A program made the position numbers and the translations under genes. The notes beneath the pieces were generated by a model, which saw nothing but the letters and a program-made list of their open reading frames with translations, was not told where the DNA came from and did not search any database. From the NCBI RefSeq assembly GCF_006439335.1, contig NZ_SAWY01000020.1, forward strand, positions 1 to 64,000: DNA of 64,000 bases. Reading direction: 5' to 3'. Shown here piece by piece: positions 36,487 through 45,711 of the stretch (its first letter is position 1; each line of letters opens with the position of its first letter). The DNA comes from Litorilituus lipolyticus. GTDB lineage: Bacteria > Pseudomonadota > Gammaproteobacteria > Enterobacterales > Alteromonadaceae.

Positions 36487-37152
36487 ATGTCTAAAACACT
36501 GGTAATTACCGGAGCTAACCGTGGAATAGGTTTTGCTATGGCAAAGCTTGCACATAGCCAAGGACACACTGTTTTTGCCTTATGCCGCCATGCTTCTGCC
36601 CAATTAAACAATCTAGGAGTAAGGGTCATAGAAAACATCGATGTCGCCACCAGTGAAGGGCTAAACGAAGCTAAAGCTGCTTTAACTGATGTCCAAATTG
36701 ACTTGCTGATCAATAATGCCGGAATTTTGCGCGATGAAAGTTTGCAAGATTTAAATACAAGCACTATTCGAGAACAGTTTGAGGTAAACGCCCTTGCGCC
36801 TTTGAGCTTAACTCACGCTTTATTAAACAATTTACCCCATGGAAGTAAGGTTGCCTTAATTACCTCCAGAATGGGCTCAATTGCCGATAATACTTCTGGT
36901 GGACGATACGGTTACAGAATGTCAAAGGCCGCGTTAAACATTGCCGGTATGTCATTAGCCCAAGATTTAAAGAGTCATGGTATAAGTGTTGGTATTTATC
37001 ATCCCGGCTACGTACAAACAGATATGGTCAATCACGGCGGAGATATCAGCAGTGACGAAGCCGCTACGCGTTTACTGGGTTTAATGGATAAGTTAACACT
37101 GGCCGAATCAGGTGTCTTTAAACACTCAAACGGTGAGACTTTACCTTGGTAA
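36487..37152 (+). CDS. Short-chain dehydrogenase/reductase, C-factor-like
   Basis: The 221-residue classical SDR has the cofactor loop TGANRGIG (9-16), NNAG (76-79), catalytic Ser127 and Tyr143-x3-Lys147, and HPGYVQTDM. The short form resembles YciK-unrelated, CsgA/C-factor-like SDRs. TGAGGAAAG precedes the ATG. Substrate unknown; neighbouring genes give no clue. Confidence 0.88.
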   Translation: MSKTLVITGANRGIGFAMAKLAHSQGHTVFALCRHASAQLNNLGVRVIENIDVATSEGLNEAKAALTDVQIDLLINNAGILRDESLQDLNTSTIREQFEVNALAPLSLTHALLNNLPHGSKVALITSRMGSIADNTSGGRYGYRMSKAALNIAGMSLAQDLKSHGISVGIYHPGYVQTDMVNHGGDISSDEAATRLLGLMDKLTLAESGVFKHSNGETLPW

Positions 37153-37221
37153 ACTCATCTGATTAATCTCTAAGCCTTGTGCTGCAATATCACTGCGACA
37201 CAAGGTTTTATCTTTTAGTGT

Positions 37222-38997
37222 TTAACCAACCTGCTGATCTAAAACGTCAAAATGCTCGCAACAGCTAGGGCCGCCTCGACGACAATGAAAAATAGCTGAG
37301 TGAGCAAAGCGCTTAGCTTGTTTTTTAGCATCACTGGCAAGTTCTGCCACATCATGGTGTGAATGACATAGGTTTAAATTTGGTTCAACAACACCAATAG
37401 CCAAACTCAATAACGGATAAAATTGTAACTCTCCTGTCCTTGATTTTGCTTCTATACCACCGGCATTGACATGCTCTAATGTATAAAAAGACTTAATTTC
37501 TTCATCGAACGCTTTAATAATGTTTTCGCAACATGTTTGCCATTGCTCATTTTGAAATATCACGACGAAGTCATCACCACCGATATGGCCAACAAAATCG
37601 TTATTAAGACAGTGCTTTTGTAAAATAGCCGCTAGTAATTGAATAATTTGATCGCCTTTGGCATAACCATAAATATCATTAAAGGGTTTAAAATTGTTTA
37701 AATCAAAATAAGCAAAATTAAATGCTGATTTTTGCTTTATTAACTCATCTACTTGGCGATAGATTGGTACATTTCCAGGTAACATAGTTAACGGATTAGC
37801 ATAGCGAGCATGTTGCAATTGTTGATGGGTTAACTGTCTTAATAAATCACGTATTGAACCAATACCAATATACCTGCCCTTTTCAGTGATAATAAAATGC
37901 CAAAGCATTTTTTCATCATGTTCAGTAGTGACTAGCTGAGCCACCTCGTCAAGTGGCGTTGAAGATTCAACAATGACAGGATTAGGCATCATCGACTCTT
38001 TAATCGCTTTACGTTCATTTAAAGATCGGCCGTAAGGCGTCGAGAACAACTCTAGAATATGATCTCTTAACACCATACCCACTGGCTTATTCCCCTCTAT
38101 GATTGGGATAGAATGAATCGTAGGATTTTTATGTAAATAATCAACCACATGCTTTGTTTTGGTATCACTTGCCAAAGAATGGCCTTGCCTTAGTAATGAT
38201 GAAGCTTGATGCTCTATATGAACAGGGAAATGTTGTGATCTGCCATGATGGGTGATAATTAATGGTAATTCACTAATGGGAAACGGCTCAGGTCTGGCGA
38301 ATAAATACCCTTGGTATAAACGCAAACCTAAGGCTTCAAGTTGTTCAAATTCTTGCTCAGTTTCTATACCTTCTGCAATGACTTGGGCATTTATAGTTTG
38401 GCCTAAGTTTAAAATACTCTTTATAAATTCTCGCTTGACGGGATCTTGATGGCATTGATTAATAAAATAACGATCGATCTTAACAAAGTCAGGCTTAAGT
38501 TCGGACCATAGCTTTAACCCAGCATAACCTGAACCTAAATCATCAACGGCAATTTGAAAGCCTAAATTTTTATAATGTAATAGCGCTGTTCTTAACACGT
38601 CAGGTGTATCAATGGGATATTTCTCACTTAGCTCAATCACTACCTGTTCAGGTTTTAATTGGTGATCTTGCAAATAAGATAAGGTTTTACCTTCTGGGTG
38701 ATCTTCTTGCAGAAAAAGCATTGGGCTAATATTAAGAAATAACTTACCTTTAAGCTTCAATTCGACAAAGCGTGCAATTGATATCCTTCTGCATACTAAC
38801 TCTAATTCAGACAATAAAGAAAAGTCTAAAGCATTATCAAATAGAGCTTGCGGACTATGTAGAGGACTATCAGATGGCCCACGTATTAATGCCTCATAAC
38901 CTAGAAAATTATTCTTACACGTGGAAAAGATTGGTTGAAAAAAAGCCGATAACCTTTGCCCTTTAATGATGTTAACCAATTCATCTTTTAAATCCAT
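37222..38997 (-). CDS. EAL - CBS pair - degenerate GGDEF protein
   Basis: The longest frame opens GTG-ATG; the ATG is used here. The 591-residue soluble protein has an EAL domain (about 8-245) with EALIRG and the downstream DDLGSGYAG and KIDRYF motifs intact, so phosphodiesterase activity is likely. A tandem CBS pair follows (about 275-400), and a C-terminal GGDEF-like domain with GGDDF (about 495-500) and no RxxD inhibitory site. GGDDF can still be active in some cyclases, but it may be a GTP-binding regulatory domain. CBS pairs often bind adenosyl nucleotides, so c-di-GMP breakdown may be tied to energy state. Confidence 0.88.
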   Translation of the reverse strand: MDLKDELVNIIKGQRLSAFFQPIFSTCKNNFLGYEALIRGPSDSPLHSPQALFDNALDFSLLSELELVCRRISIARFVELKLKGKLFLNISPMLFLQEDHPEGKTLSYLQDHQLKPEQVVIELSEKYPIDTPDVLRTALLHYKNLGFQIAVDDLGSGYAGLKLWSELKPDFVKIDRYFINQCHQDPVKREFIKSILNLGQTINAQVIAEGIETEQEFEQLEALGLRLYQGYLFARPEPFPISELPLIITHHGRSQHFPVHIEHQASSLLRQGHSLASDTKTKHVVDYLHKNPTIHSIPIIEGNKPVGMVLRDHILELFSTPYGRSLNERKAIKESMMPNPVIVESSTPLDEVAQLVTTEHDEKMLWHFIITEKGRYIGIGSIRDLLRQLTHQQLQHARYANPLTMLPGNVPIYRQVDELIKQKSAFNFAYFDLNNFKPFNDIYGYAKGDQIIQLLAAILQKHCLNNDFVGHIGGDDFVVIFQNEQWQTCCENIIKAFDEEIKSFYTLEHVNAGGIEAKSRTGELQFYPLLSLAIGVVEPNLNLCHSHHDVAELASDAKKQAKRFAHSAIFHCRRGGPSCCEHFDVLDQQVG

Positions 38998-39234
38998 CAC
39001 GTTACCACTTCATCGTCATTTTACATTTTTCGATAGTGTAATCGTGTTTTATGACAGTTCAGTGACAATATTGAATGGCAACTTTATCGATTTATTAGAG
39101 GAGTAACCACACAGATACAACCAACAAACTGTCGTTTTTTTATGCTGTTTTACCTTGCTATAGTTCTCTTTTGCAGCGCACTGTTATATCATTGCGCGAT
39201 TATTTTTTAGTGTTTTTTTAAAAGGTCCTCTACT

Positions 39235-40677
39235 ATCAAAAGCGTTATCAATTTATGTAAAAAAGTTTTAACTGGCAGAGCCAAAAAGCCACAAGCTTCA
39301 AAACTTGCAAAAACACTAGAACAGCCCATTGTTTTATCTCGTGATGAACACCCTGTATCACGCCAATTTATCAGTCCAAACGCATTAAAAGTGCTGTATC
39401 GCCTAAACAAAGGTGGCTACGATGCATATCTAGTCGGTGGTGGTGTACGAGATATTTTACTGGGTTTAAAACCTAAAGATTTTGATATTGCAACCAATGC
39501 CACACCAGAGCAAATTAAAGCACTATTTCGTAATTGTCGCTTAATTGGCAGACGTTTTCGTTTAGCCCATATTGTTTTTGGACGAGAAATTATTGAGGTA
39601 GCTACCTTTAGAGGGCACCACGACAGCGCGAGTGAAAAAGAAAAAAGCTGCAAAAAAACATCCAAGCAAAGTGAACATGGCATGCTGCTTAGGGATAATA
39701 TCTACGGCAGCATAGAAGAAGATGCTGAACGCCGCGATTTCACTATTAACGCGCTATATTATTCAAGCAAAGATTTCAAAGTTTATGATTTTGCTGACGG
39801 TGTTAACGATGTTAAAAATAAAACCATACGTTTAATTGGTGATCCAGAAACACGTTATCGTGAAGATCCTGTTCGTATGCTTAGAGCCATTCGCTTTGCC
39901 ACTAAGTTAGATATGTCCATTAGTGAAGAAACGCGTGCGCCCATTAAATCACTAGCTCCTTTAATGGCTAATATTCCGCCGGCAAGAATGTTTGAAGAGT
40001 TCTTAAAAATGTTTATTTCAGGTAAAGCGGTAGAAAACTACCAAGCATTACGTGAATATGATTTATTTAAGTTTTTCTTTCCTGGCGTTGAACAAGCCTT
40101 AAGAGAAGAAGAAAGCAATTATCCTTATATGCCTGCTTTTATCAATCTTGCGTTAAGCAATACTGATAAACGTATCAATAACGAACAAAGAGTGACTCCA
40201 GCCTTTTTATTTGCCGCTATGCTTTGGTACCCGCTACAACAACAGATTAAGCAAATAAAAATGCATAACTCATTAACTCCACAAGATGCTTTCTTTGCGG
40301 CATTAAATGAAGTCATGCCTGAGCAACAACGCGCTATTGCTATTCCAAAACGCTTTCAAGCTGTTATAAAAGATATCTGGATATTACAAGATAAGCTCAG
40401 CAGAAGAGAAGGAAAGCGTGCTTTTAAAACCTTTGAGCACCCTAAATTTAGAGCCGGTTACGATTTCTTATTGCTTAGAGCTGAAATTGAGTCTGGCAAT
40501 GAAAAACTTACTGAACTCGCTAAATGGTGGACTGACTTTCAACAGGTTTCTGCTGAAGCAAGATTGCAAATGATCAAGTCGGTTAAAGGTCCGCAAAGTG
40601 GCAAGCGTCGTACGCCGAGAAAGCGCAGAAAACCAGCCGCTAAAGCAAATAGTACAGCCAATACTCAAGATAGCTAA
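39235..40677 (+). CDS. pcnB: Poly(A) polymerase I, predicted ATC start codon
   Basis: The protein has the nucleotidyltransferase core GGGVRDILLGLKPKDFDIATNATPEQ, the RRDFTINALYY block and the basic C-terminal tail (RRTPRKRRKPAAK) of PcnB; it adds poly(A) tails to RNA. The first ATG/GTG/TTG in frame is GTG 39391, which would delete part of the conserved N-terminus (LSRDEHPVSRQFISPNALK). The frame is open from 39211, after a stop, and has no standard start before 39391. ATC at 39235 has AAAGG nine bases upstream. The residues that follow (KSVINLCKKVLTG) align with the N-terminus of E. coli PcnB, which starts at AUU. Gives 480 residues. folK follows after nine bases. Confidence 0.85.
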   Translation: MKSVINLCKKVLTGRAKKPQASKLAKTLEQPIVLSRDEHPVSRQFISPNALKVLYRLNKGGYDAYLVGGGVRDILLGLKPKDFDIATNATPEQIKALFRNCRLIGRRFRLAHIVFGREIIEVATFRGHHDSASEKEKSCKKTSKQSEHGMLLRDNIYGSIEEDAERRDFTINALYYSSKDFKVYDFADGVNDVKNKTIRLIGDPETRYREDPVRMLRAIRFATKLDMSISEETRAPIKSLAPLMANIPPARMFEEFLKMFISGKAVENYQALREYDLFKFFFPGVEQALREEESNYPYMPAFINLALSNTDKRINNEQRVTPAFLFAAMLWYPLQQQIKQIKMHNSLTPQDAFFAALNEVMPEQQRAIAIPKRFQAVIKDIWILQDKLSRREGKRAFKTFEHPKFRAGYDFLLLRAEIESGNEKLTELAKWWTDFQQVSAEARLQMIKSVKGPQSGKRRTPRKRRKPAAKANSTANTQDS

Positions 40678-40686
40678 TAACGATTT

Positions 40687-41181
40687 ATGACTACAGCATA
40701 TATAGGCCTTGGCAGTAATTTATCTAACCCTAAAGCGCAAGTTAGACAAGCTGCTGCCGAAATAGCAAAAATTAAGCAAAGCAGCATTGTTTCAGCCTCT
40801 TCACTCTATTTGAGCAAGCCCATGGGTCCTCAAGATCAGAATGATTATATCAATGCAGTTTTGGCTTTAAAAACAGAATTAACAGCCATTGAATTACTCG
40901 ACCAATTACAAGCAATTGAAAATGCAGCAGGCAGAGTAAGAAAAGATAATCGCTGGGGCGCTCGCATCCTTGACCTTGATATTATTTTATTTGGTGACGA
41001 GATCATTGAAAATTCACGACTCACTGTTCCTCATTATGGTATGACAGAACGCGAATTCGTGCTTTACCCACTTGCAGAAATAGCACCAGATTTAGTTCTA
41101 CCTTCAGGTCAGCCATTGAAATTATTGCTTGATAACGTCAATAACAATGACATGTTAAAACAAGAAGCACTTTGTTTTTGA
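40687..41181 (+). CDS. folK: 6-hydroxymethyl-dihydropterin pyrophosphokinase (HPPK)
   Basis: The 164-residue enzyme starts TTAYIGLGSNLSNP and carries the family blocks GPQDQNDYINAVLAL, ENAAGRVRKDNRWGARILDLDIILFG and VPHYGMTEREFVLYPL. It transfers pyrophosphate from ATP to 6-hydroxymethyl-dihydropterin in folate synthesis. Between pcnB and panB, the conserved gammaproteobacterial order pcnB-folK-panB-panC. Confidence 0.96.
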   Translation: MTTAYIGLGSNLSNPKAQVRQAAAEIAKIKQSSIVSASSLYLSKPMGPQDQNDYINAVLALKTELTAIELLDQLQAIENAAGRVRKDNRWGARILDLDIILFGDEIIENSRLTVPHYGMTEREFVLYPLAEIAPDLVLPSGQPLKLLLDNVNNNDMLKQEALCF

Positions 41182-41327
41182 TAATTCACCATTTTTCTTT
41201 TCTACATAATGCGCAGTAATGTTATTTATTAGGAATAAATAGGATAAACTAGTCTTAATACTATACTTAACGCTCAGCATAATGTGTGTTTGGTATAGCA
41301 AACATATTGATAAATTTCGGAAAAATT

Positions 41328-42122
41328 ATGGCTAAAATTACCACCGCGAGTCTGCTTAAAATGAAGCAGCAAGGCGAAAAAATCTCAACAATTACTGCTT
41401 ACGATGCCAGCTTTGCTAAATTATTTGATCAAGCCGGCATTCATGCCATCTTAATTGGTGATTCTCTGGGTATGGTGTTGCAAGGTCAAGACGACACTTT
41501 ACCTGTGACTATTGAGGATATGGCTTATCATACTCAATGCGTTAAACGCGGCGTGACTGAAACATTAATTATCGCCGACATGCCTTTTATGAGTTATGCC
41601 AATAAAGAACAAGCACTAGAAAACGCCGCAAAACTAATGCGAGCAGGTGCCTCTATGGTGAAAATGGAAGGTGGTGCTTGGTTAAATGAAACCATTGCAG
41701 CGCTTGTTGAACGCGGTATTCCTGTGTGTGCTCACCTTGGTTTAACACCTCAATCAGTCAATGTTTTTGGTGGTTTTAAAGTACAAGGCCGAGACGCAGA
41801 AAAAGCACAACAAATGATAGATGATGCAAAAATGCTTGAAGCAGCAGGTGCACAATTATTAGTATTAGAGTGCATTCCAAGCGATTTAGGTAAGGCGATA
41901 TCTGAAGCTGTTTCTATTCCAACTATTGGTATTGGCGCGGGTAAAGAGACAGACGGTCAAATCCTTGTTATGCATGATGCACTAGGTATATCTTGTAGCT
42001 ATATGCCTAAGTTTTCTCGTAACTTCCTAAAAGACACTGGCGATATAAAAAAGGCCATTGAACTATATATCAGTGAAGTTTCATTAGGTAACTTCCCTGG
42101 CGAAGACCATATTTTCAAATAA
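41328..42122 (+). CDS. panB: 3-methyl-2-oxobutanoate hydroxymethyltransferase
   Basis: The start is placed at the internal ATG ([14 protein letters not shown]), which gives the usual 264 residues, with CGGAA as ribosome site; the longer frame adds fourteen unrelated residues. Motifs: [50 protein letters not shown]. It converts 2-oxoisovalerate to ketopantoate, first step of pantothenate synthesis. Coupled to panC by a 14-base gap. Confidence 0.97.
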   Translation: MAKITTASLLKMKQQGEKISTITAYDASFAKLFDQAGIHAILIGDSLGMVLQGQDDTLPVTIEDMAYHTQCVKRGVTETLIIADMPFMSYANKEQALENAAKLMRAGASMVKMEGGAWLNETIAALVERGIPVCAHLGLTPQSVNVFGGFKVQGRDAEKAQQMIDDAKMLEAAGAQLLVLECIPSDLGKAISEAVSIPTIGIGAGKETDGQILVMHDALGISCSYMPKFSRNFLKDTGDIKKAIELYISEVSLGNFPGEDHIFK

Positions 42123-42136
42123 ATAATTAACTCATT

Positions 42137-43006
42137 ATGATTACAGTTAGCGATATTTTACAATTGCGTCAACAAGTAAAAGCTTGGCGCCAAGAAGGCT
42201 TAACCATTGCGTTTGTGCCAACCATGGGAAATTTACATGAAGGGCATATTTCGTTAGTTGATGAAGCCCATAAACATGCTGATAAAGTCATTGCTAGTAT
42301 TTTCATTAACCCTATGCAATTTGGTGCCAATGAAGATATAGATAATTACCCAAGAACCATGGAAAATGATCAGCAAAAACTCATTGCTGCAGGTACTGAT
42401 TTATTATTTACCCCCACCCCTGAGATTATTTACCCTAAAGGTATTGCTAAGCAAAGTTTTGTTGAAGTACCTAATGTCTCAGAAGGTTACTGCGGTGAAA
42501 GTCGACCAGGACACTTTCGTGGGGTAGCAACGGTGGTATGTAAACTCTTCAACCTAGTACAACCCGATGTTGCCTGTTTTGGTTTAAAAGATTACCAGCA
42601 GGTGCAAGTCATACAAACCATGGTTGAAGACCTATCAATGCCGATTGACATCATTGCCGTACCGACAGTACGAGAAGCAAATGGTTTAGCGTTAAGTTCA
42701 AGAAATGGCTATTTAACCGCCGAAGAAAAGGCTGTTGCTCCTGCATTACAGCAAAACTTACAATGGTTAGCACAAGAGATTGAATATAGCCGTAAGAACA
42801 GTCCTGACCATAGCCCAGACTTTATTGGCTTAACCAAGAAGGCTTCAATGGCAATTGATGCAACAGGGATGAAAACAGACTACATTCATGTTTGTCATGC
42901 CCGAACCTTACAACCTGCCAGTGAAGATGATACAGAATTAGTCATTTTAGCCGCAGCTCATTGCGGTAAAGCTAGGCTTATTGATAATTTACAACTATTT
43001 CTTTAA
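42137..43006 (+). CDS. panC: Pantothenate synthetase (pantoate--beta-alanine ligase)
   Basis: The 289-residue enzyme has the HIGH-type motif [40 protein letters not shown] and the KMSKS-type LSSRNGYL. It joins pantoate and beta-alanine using ATP. No panD is visible; the convergent panP would supply beta-alanine. Confidence 0.97.
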   Translation: MITVSDILQLRQQVKAWRQEGLTIAFVPTMGNLHEGHISLVDEAHKHADKVIASIFINPMQFGANEDIDNYPRTMENDQQKLIAAGTDLLFTPTPEIIYPKGIAKQSFVEVPNVSEGYCGESRPGHFRGVATVVCKLFNLVQPDVACFGLKDYQQVQVIQTMVEDLSMPIDIIAVPTVREANGLALSSRNGYLTAEEKAVAPALQQNLQWLAQEIEYSRKNSPDHSPDFIGLTKKASMAIDATGMKTDYIHVCHARTLQPASEDDTELVILAAAHCGKARLIDNLQLFL

Positions 43007-43050
43007 GCATTTACCACTTTACAGAAATAGTCATGAAAAACGGATATAAA

Positions 43051-43080
43051 AAAAGAGCTTCATGATTATGAAGCTCTTTT
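43051..43080. terminator. Bidirectional terminator between panC and panP
   Basis: AAAAGAGCTTCAT and ATGAAGCTCTTTT form a perfect 13-bp stem with a four-base loop, with A-run to the left and T-run to the right, so it works for the converging panC and panP genes. Confidence 0.92.
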
Positions 43081-43145
43081 TTTATATCAAATTTTAGATG
43101 AGCAATTAAAATAAAATAAAATAAGCATTTATCTTTGCTGAATCA

Positions 43146-44789
43146 CTAGCTAGCTGCAGATAATAGCTGAGGTAAAAAGTTCTCACTTTCTTGAGCAAGT
43201 AAACATTGCTCTGCCAAAATATCATTCAATATAGCTTTACTTGTTAATGGGTTAGCTAAAACAACGCGAAAAACAATCACTTTCTCGCCATTATAACGAG
43301 CCACTTCAATGCGTGTACGAGAAACAAAAGAACGGCCATCTTCACGTTGACGCTTTTGAATAAATTTCGTTAACTTCCCTAGTAGTAAATTAATTGCTGA
43401 TAGCGCTTCTGTATCATTATCAATACTAAATTTTGTCAGTAATTTTTGCACGACTTTAGGCGCATAACGATAGGTTAATAAGCATAATTCAGGTTTAGTG
43501 ATCAGCTCAAAATCATCATGCTGATTAATTAAATCAGCAAAGTACTCTGCCTTTTCAATGGCTTGGTTTATCAACATCTCATAGCCAGGTCGGCTAATAA
43601 TATGCAAACTTGAGTAAACTAGCATTGCCATACCCGGTCTTGAACCTTCTAAGGTATGACTACCTAAATCCTTCGAGCCTTTACGTAAAATATATTCTGC
43701 ATGATGCTCAATAGCTGCAACCGATTCAGGATCTTTAAAAATGACTAAACCTGCCCCCATAGGCACATACATTTGTTTATGTGCGTCAATGGTTACAGAA
43801 TCAGCTAACTCAATACCTTTAAGCAAAGGACGATACTTATTAGATAATAATGTTGCGCCCCCCCATGCCGCATCAACATGAAAATGACATTGATACTGCT
43901 GAGCGATTGCTGCCATCTGTTCGAGGGGATCGATATTACCGGTTTCAGTTGTACCAGCGACACCAACAATCGATAATACTTTAATATTCTCTTTCGCTAA
44001 CTGCTGACATTTTTCAGCTAACTTTTTGCAATCGATTTTATTATTTTCATCAGTAGCTATAGCGATAACACTTTCTTGACCAATACCTAAAATATCGGCC
44101 GACTTTTTCAGTGAATAGTGTCCGCGTTCAGAAACGAGTATAGCTAAACCTTTATATCCATAGTGCTGTAAAGCAGCAAAAAGCCCTGAGCGAGACACAC
44201 CTTTAAAGTCACCATCAGGTTTTAATAGCTTATTACGTGCAACCCATAGTGCGGTGATATTTGCCACAGTTCCACCTGAGCAAAAAGCGCCTAGCGAGTG
44301 CTTTGCGCTGTGCATCCACGCTTGATAAAACTCTTCATCTTGTTGATAGACTAAATTATGCATCATCCCCAGAACTTGACGCTCAAGGGGCGTAAACGCT
44401 TTAGACGTTTCAACCTTAACTAGGTTTTGATTTAGACCAATCATCAACTTAGATAATGGCAAAATAAATGAAGGTAATGCCGAGGTCATATGACCAATAA
44501 AGCTTGGACTAGACGTATGGACAGATTGTGCAACGAGCTTATCTAGTAAGTGATCCATATGATCAGAAACAAAAGCTGGTTGCTCTGGAATTTGGGCATC
44601 AATAAAGTCTTGTTCAATATCAGTTAAGGCATTTTTTGTGGCAACAATGTGATTACCTAAAAATCCAGCCAAATTTTGCGACATCTCTTGCTCAATTACC
44701 CCTAACGTTGAATCCGGGGCTTCAGCAATAGTAAATATGCGATGTAATGATTCTGGCGTTGCCTGTGCTGTACGCTTAGCTGCTCTCAT
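43146..44789 (-). CDS. panP: PLP-dependent aspartate 1-decarboxylase PanP
   Basis: The 547-residue group II decarboxylase has the PLP-binding lysine in DAHKQMYVPMG and the HVDAAWGGATLLS segment. The N-terminus (LGVIEQEMSQNLAGFLGNHIVATKNAL) and length fit the Vibrio/Alteromonadales PanP family that makes beta-alanine from aspartate in place of PanD. Its location opposite panBC supports the assignment over glutamate or other amino-acid decarboxylase. Substrate is by family and context. Confidence 0.9.
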   Translation of the reverse strand: MRAAKRTAQATPESLHRIFTIAEAPDSTLGVIEQEMSQNLAGFLGNHIVATKNALTDIEQDFIDAQIPEQPAFVSDHMDHLLDKLVAQSVHTSSPSFIGHMTSALPSFILPLSKLMIGLNQNLVKVETSKAFTPLERQVLGMMHNLVYQQDEEFYQAWMHSAKHSLGAFCSGGTVANITALWVARNKLLKPDGDFKGVSRSGLFAALQHYGYKGLAILVSERGHYSLKKSADILGIGQESVIAIATDENNKIDCKKLAEKCQQLAKENIKVLSIVGVAGTTETGNIDPLEQMAAIAQQYQCHFHVDAAWGGATLLSNKYRPLLKGIELADSVTIDAHKQMYVPMGAGLVIFKDPESVAAIEHHAEYILRKGSKDLGSHTLEGSRPGMAMLVYSSLHIISRPGYEMLINQAIEKAEYFADLINQHDDFELITKPELCLLTYRYAPKVVQKLLTKFSIDNDTEALSAINLLLGKLTKFIQKRQREDGRSFVSRTRIEVARYNGEKVIVFRVVLANPLTSKAILNDILAEQCLLAQESENFLPQLLSAAS

Positions 44790-45123
44790 AAATGTTCACT
44801 TTTCAACACGTAATGTGAAGGTATGACCTAAATTAATACTGAGTTGTTCTCGGTGTAAATCCATAACTCCATTTAAGAAAACACCCAAAGAAATAAGCAC
44901 AGCACTTTAATAAAAAACAACGCAAAAGTCTCGCATTTTTACTGTTATTTATCGACTATTCATCAAAGTTATAGTGCATTTCTCTGCTTATTTGTATCAA
45001 AAAAGCTACATTTTTCTTAAAGCTATTCTTAACTAAGCTATTAACGATATTGAATATTCAGAAAAAAAGAGAAGTCATTGACCATTGTTAACGTGCTGTA
45101 TATCCTTGCAGCTATCTTTGTAG
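44790..45123. other. Divergent promoter region, panP / outer-membrane protein
   Basis: The 334-base AT-rich gap separates the divergent starts of panP and the barrel protein. I see no dyad, repeat or reading frame worth calling, and no recognised regulator site. Confidence 0.4.
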
Positions 45124-45663
45124 ATGGAAAACAAACTCATGCTAAAAACTATCACTGCTCTACTGTTATCACTCGCCATGCTGACTTCATTTAAAAGCTT
45201 TGCGGATACACCCTATATAGGCATTGACTATATTCTAGGTGATATTGATATCTCAAGTGAGAATGCCGAACCCAGTTTGACGGCAATCAGAGCAGGTGTC
45301 AGCAATAATAGAATAGCCTTTGAGGCACAATATTTAATTTCTAATAACAGCGATAATATTTACCGCATGGAGTTTGATTTAGAGAAGAGCGTAGGCTTAT
45401 ATACAGTACTACAATCTGAGACCATGAGCGGTTTTCGCTTTGATGTTTCCTTAGGCTACGCCATGAATGAGTTAACGGTATCAGGCCCAGAAAATACTTA
45501 TAACAGTAAAGATGAATATAATGGTTTTGCCTGGGGAGTATCTATTCAACAAGAGCTGCCCTTCTTTGATAATACTCAAGTAAGGCTTGGCTACCAATCT
45601 CTCTATAAAGATAGTGATTTAGAGATAACCGGTATTTCTCTTGGCTTAACTTACCAGTTTTAA
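45124..45663 (+). CDS. Small outer-membrane beta-barrel protein
   Basis: The 179-residue protein has a signal peptide (about 1-27, ending SFA) and then alternating strands typical of an eight-stranded barrel (YIGIDYILGDIDIS, AIRAGVSNNRIAFEAQYLI, GFRFDVSLGYAM, VRLGYQSLY), ending in the outer-membrane signature YQF. An internal ATG at codon 6 may be the true start; ribosome sites are weak for both. It precedes the Ig-like lipoprotein by 48 bases and both probably sit in the outer membrane. Function unknown. Confidence 0.75.
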   Translation: MENKLMLKTITALLLSLAMLTSFKSFADTPYIGIDYILGDIDISSENAEPSLTAIRAGVSNNRIAFEAQYLISNNSDNIYRMEFDLEKSVGLYTVLQSETMSGFRFDVSLGYAMNELTVSGPENTYNSKDEYNGFAWGVSIQQELPFFDNTQVRLGYQSLYKDSDLEITGISLGLTYQF

Positions 45664-45711
45664 GCTTAATGTTAGCTAATATTTTTATTCAAATTTCCTA
45701 AGGCACATATC

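Noticed and set aside
39391-40677. pcnB beginning at GTG 39391
   Set aside because: It would drop conserved N-terminal residues that are encoded in the same open frame upstream.
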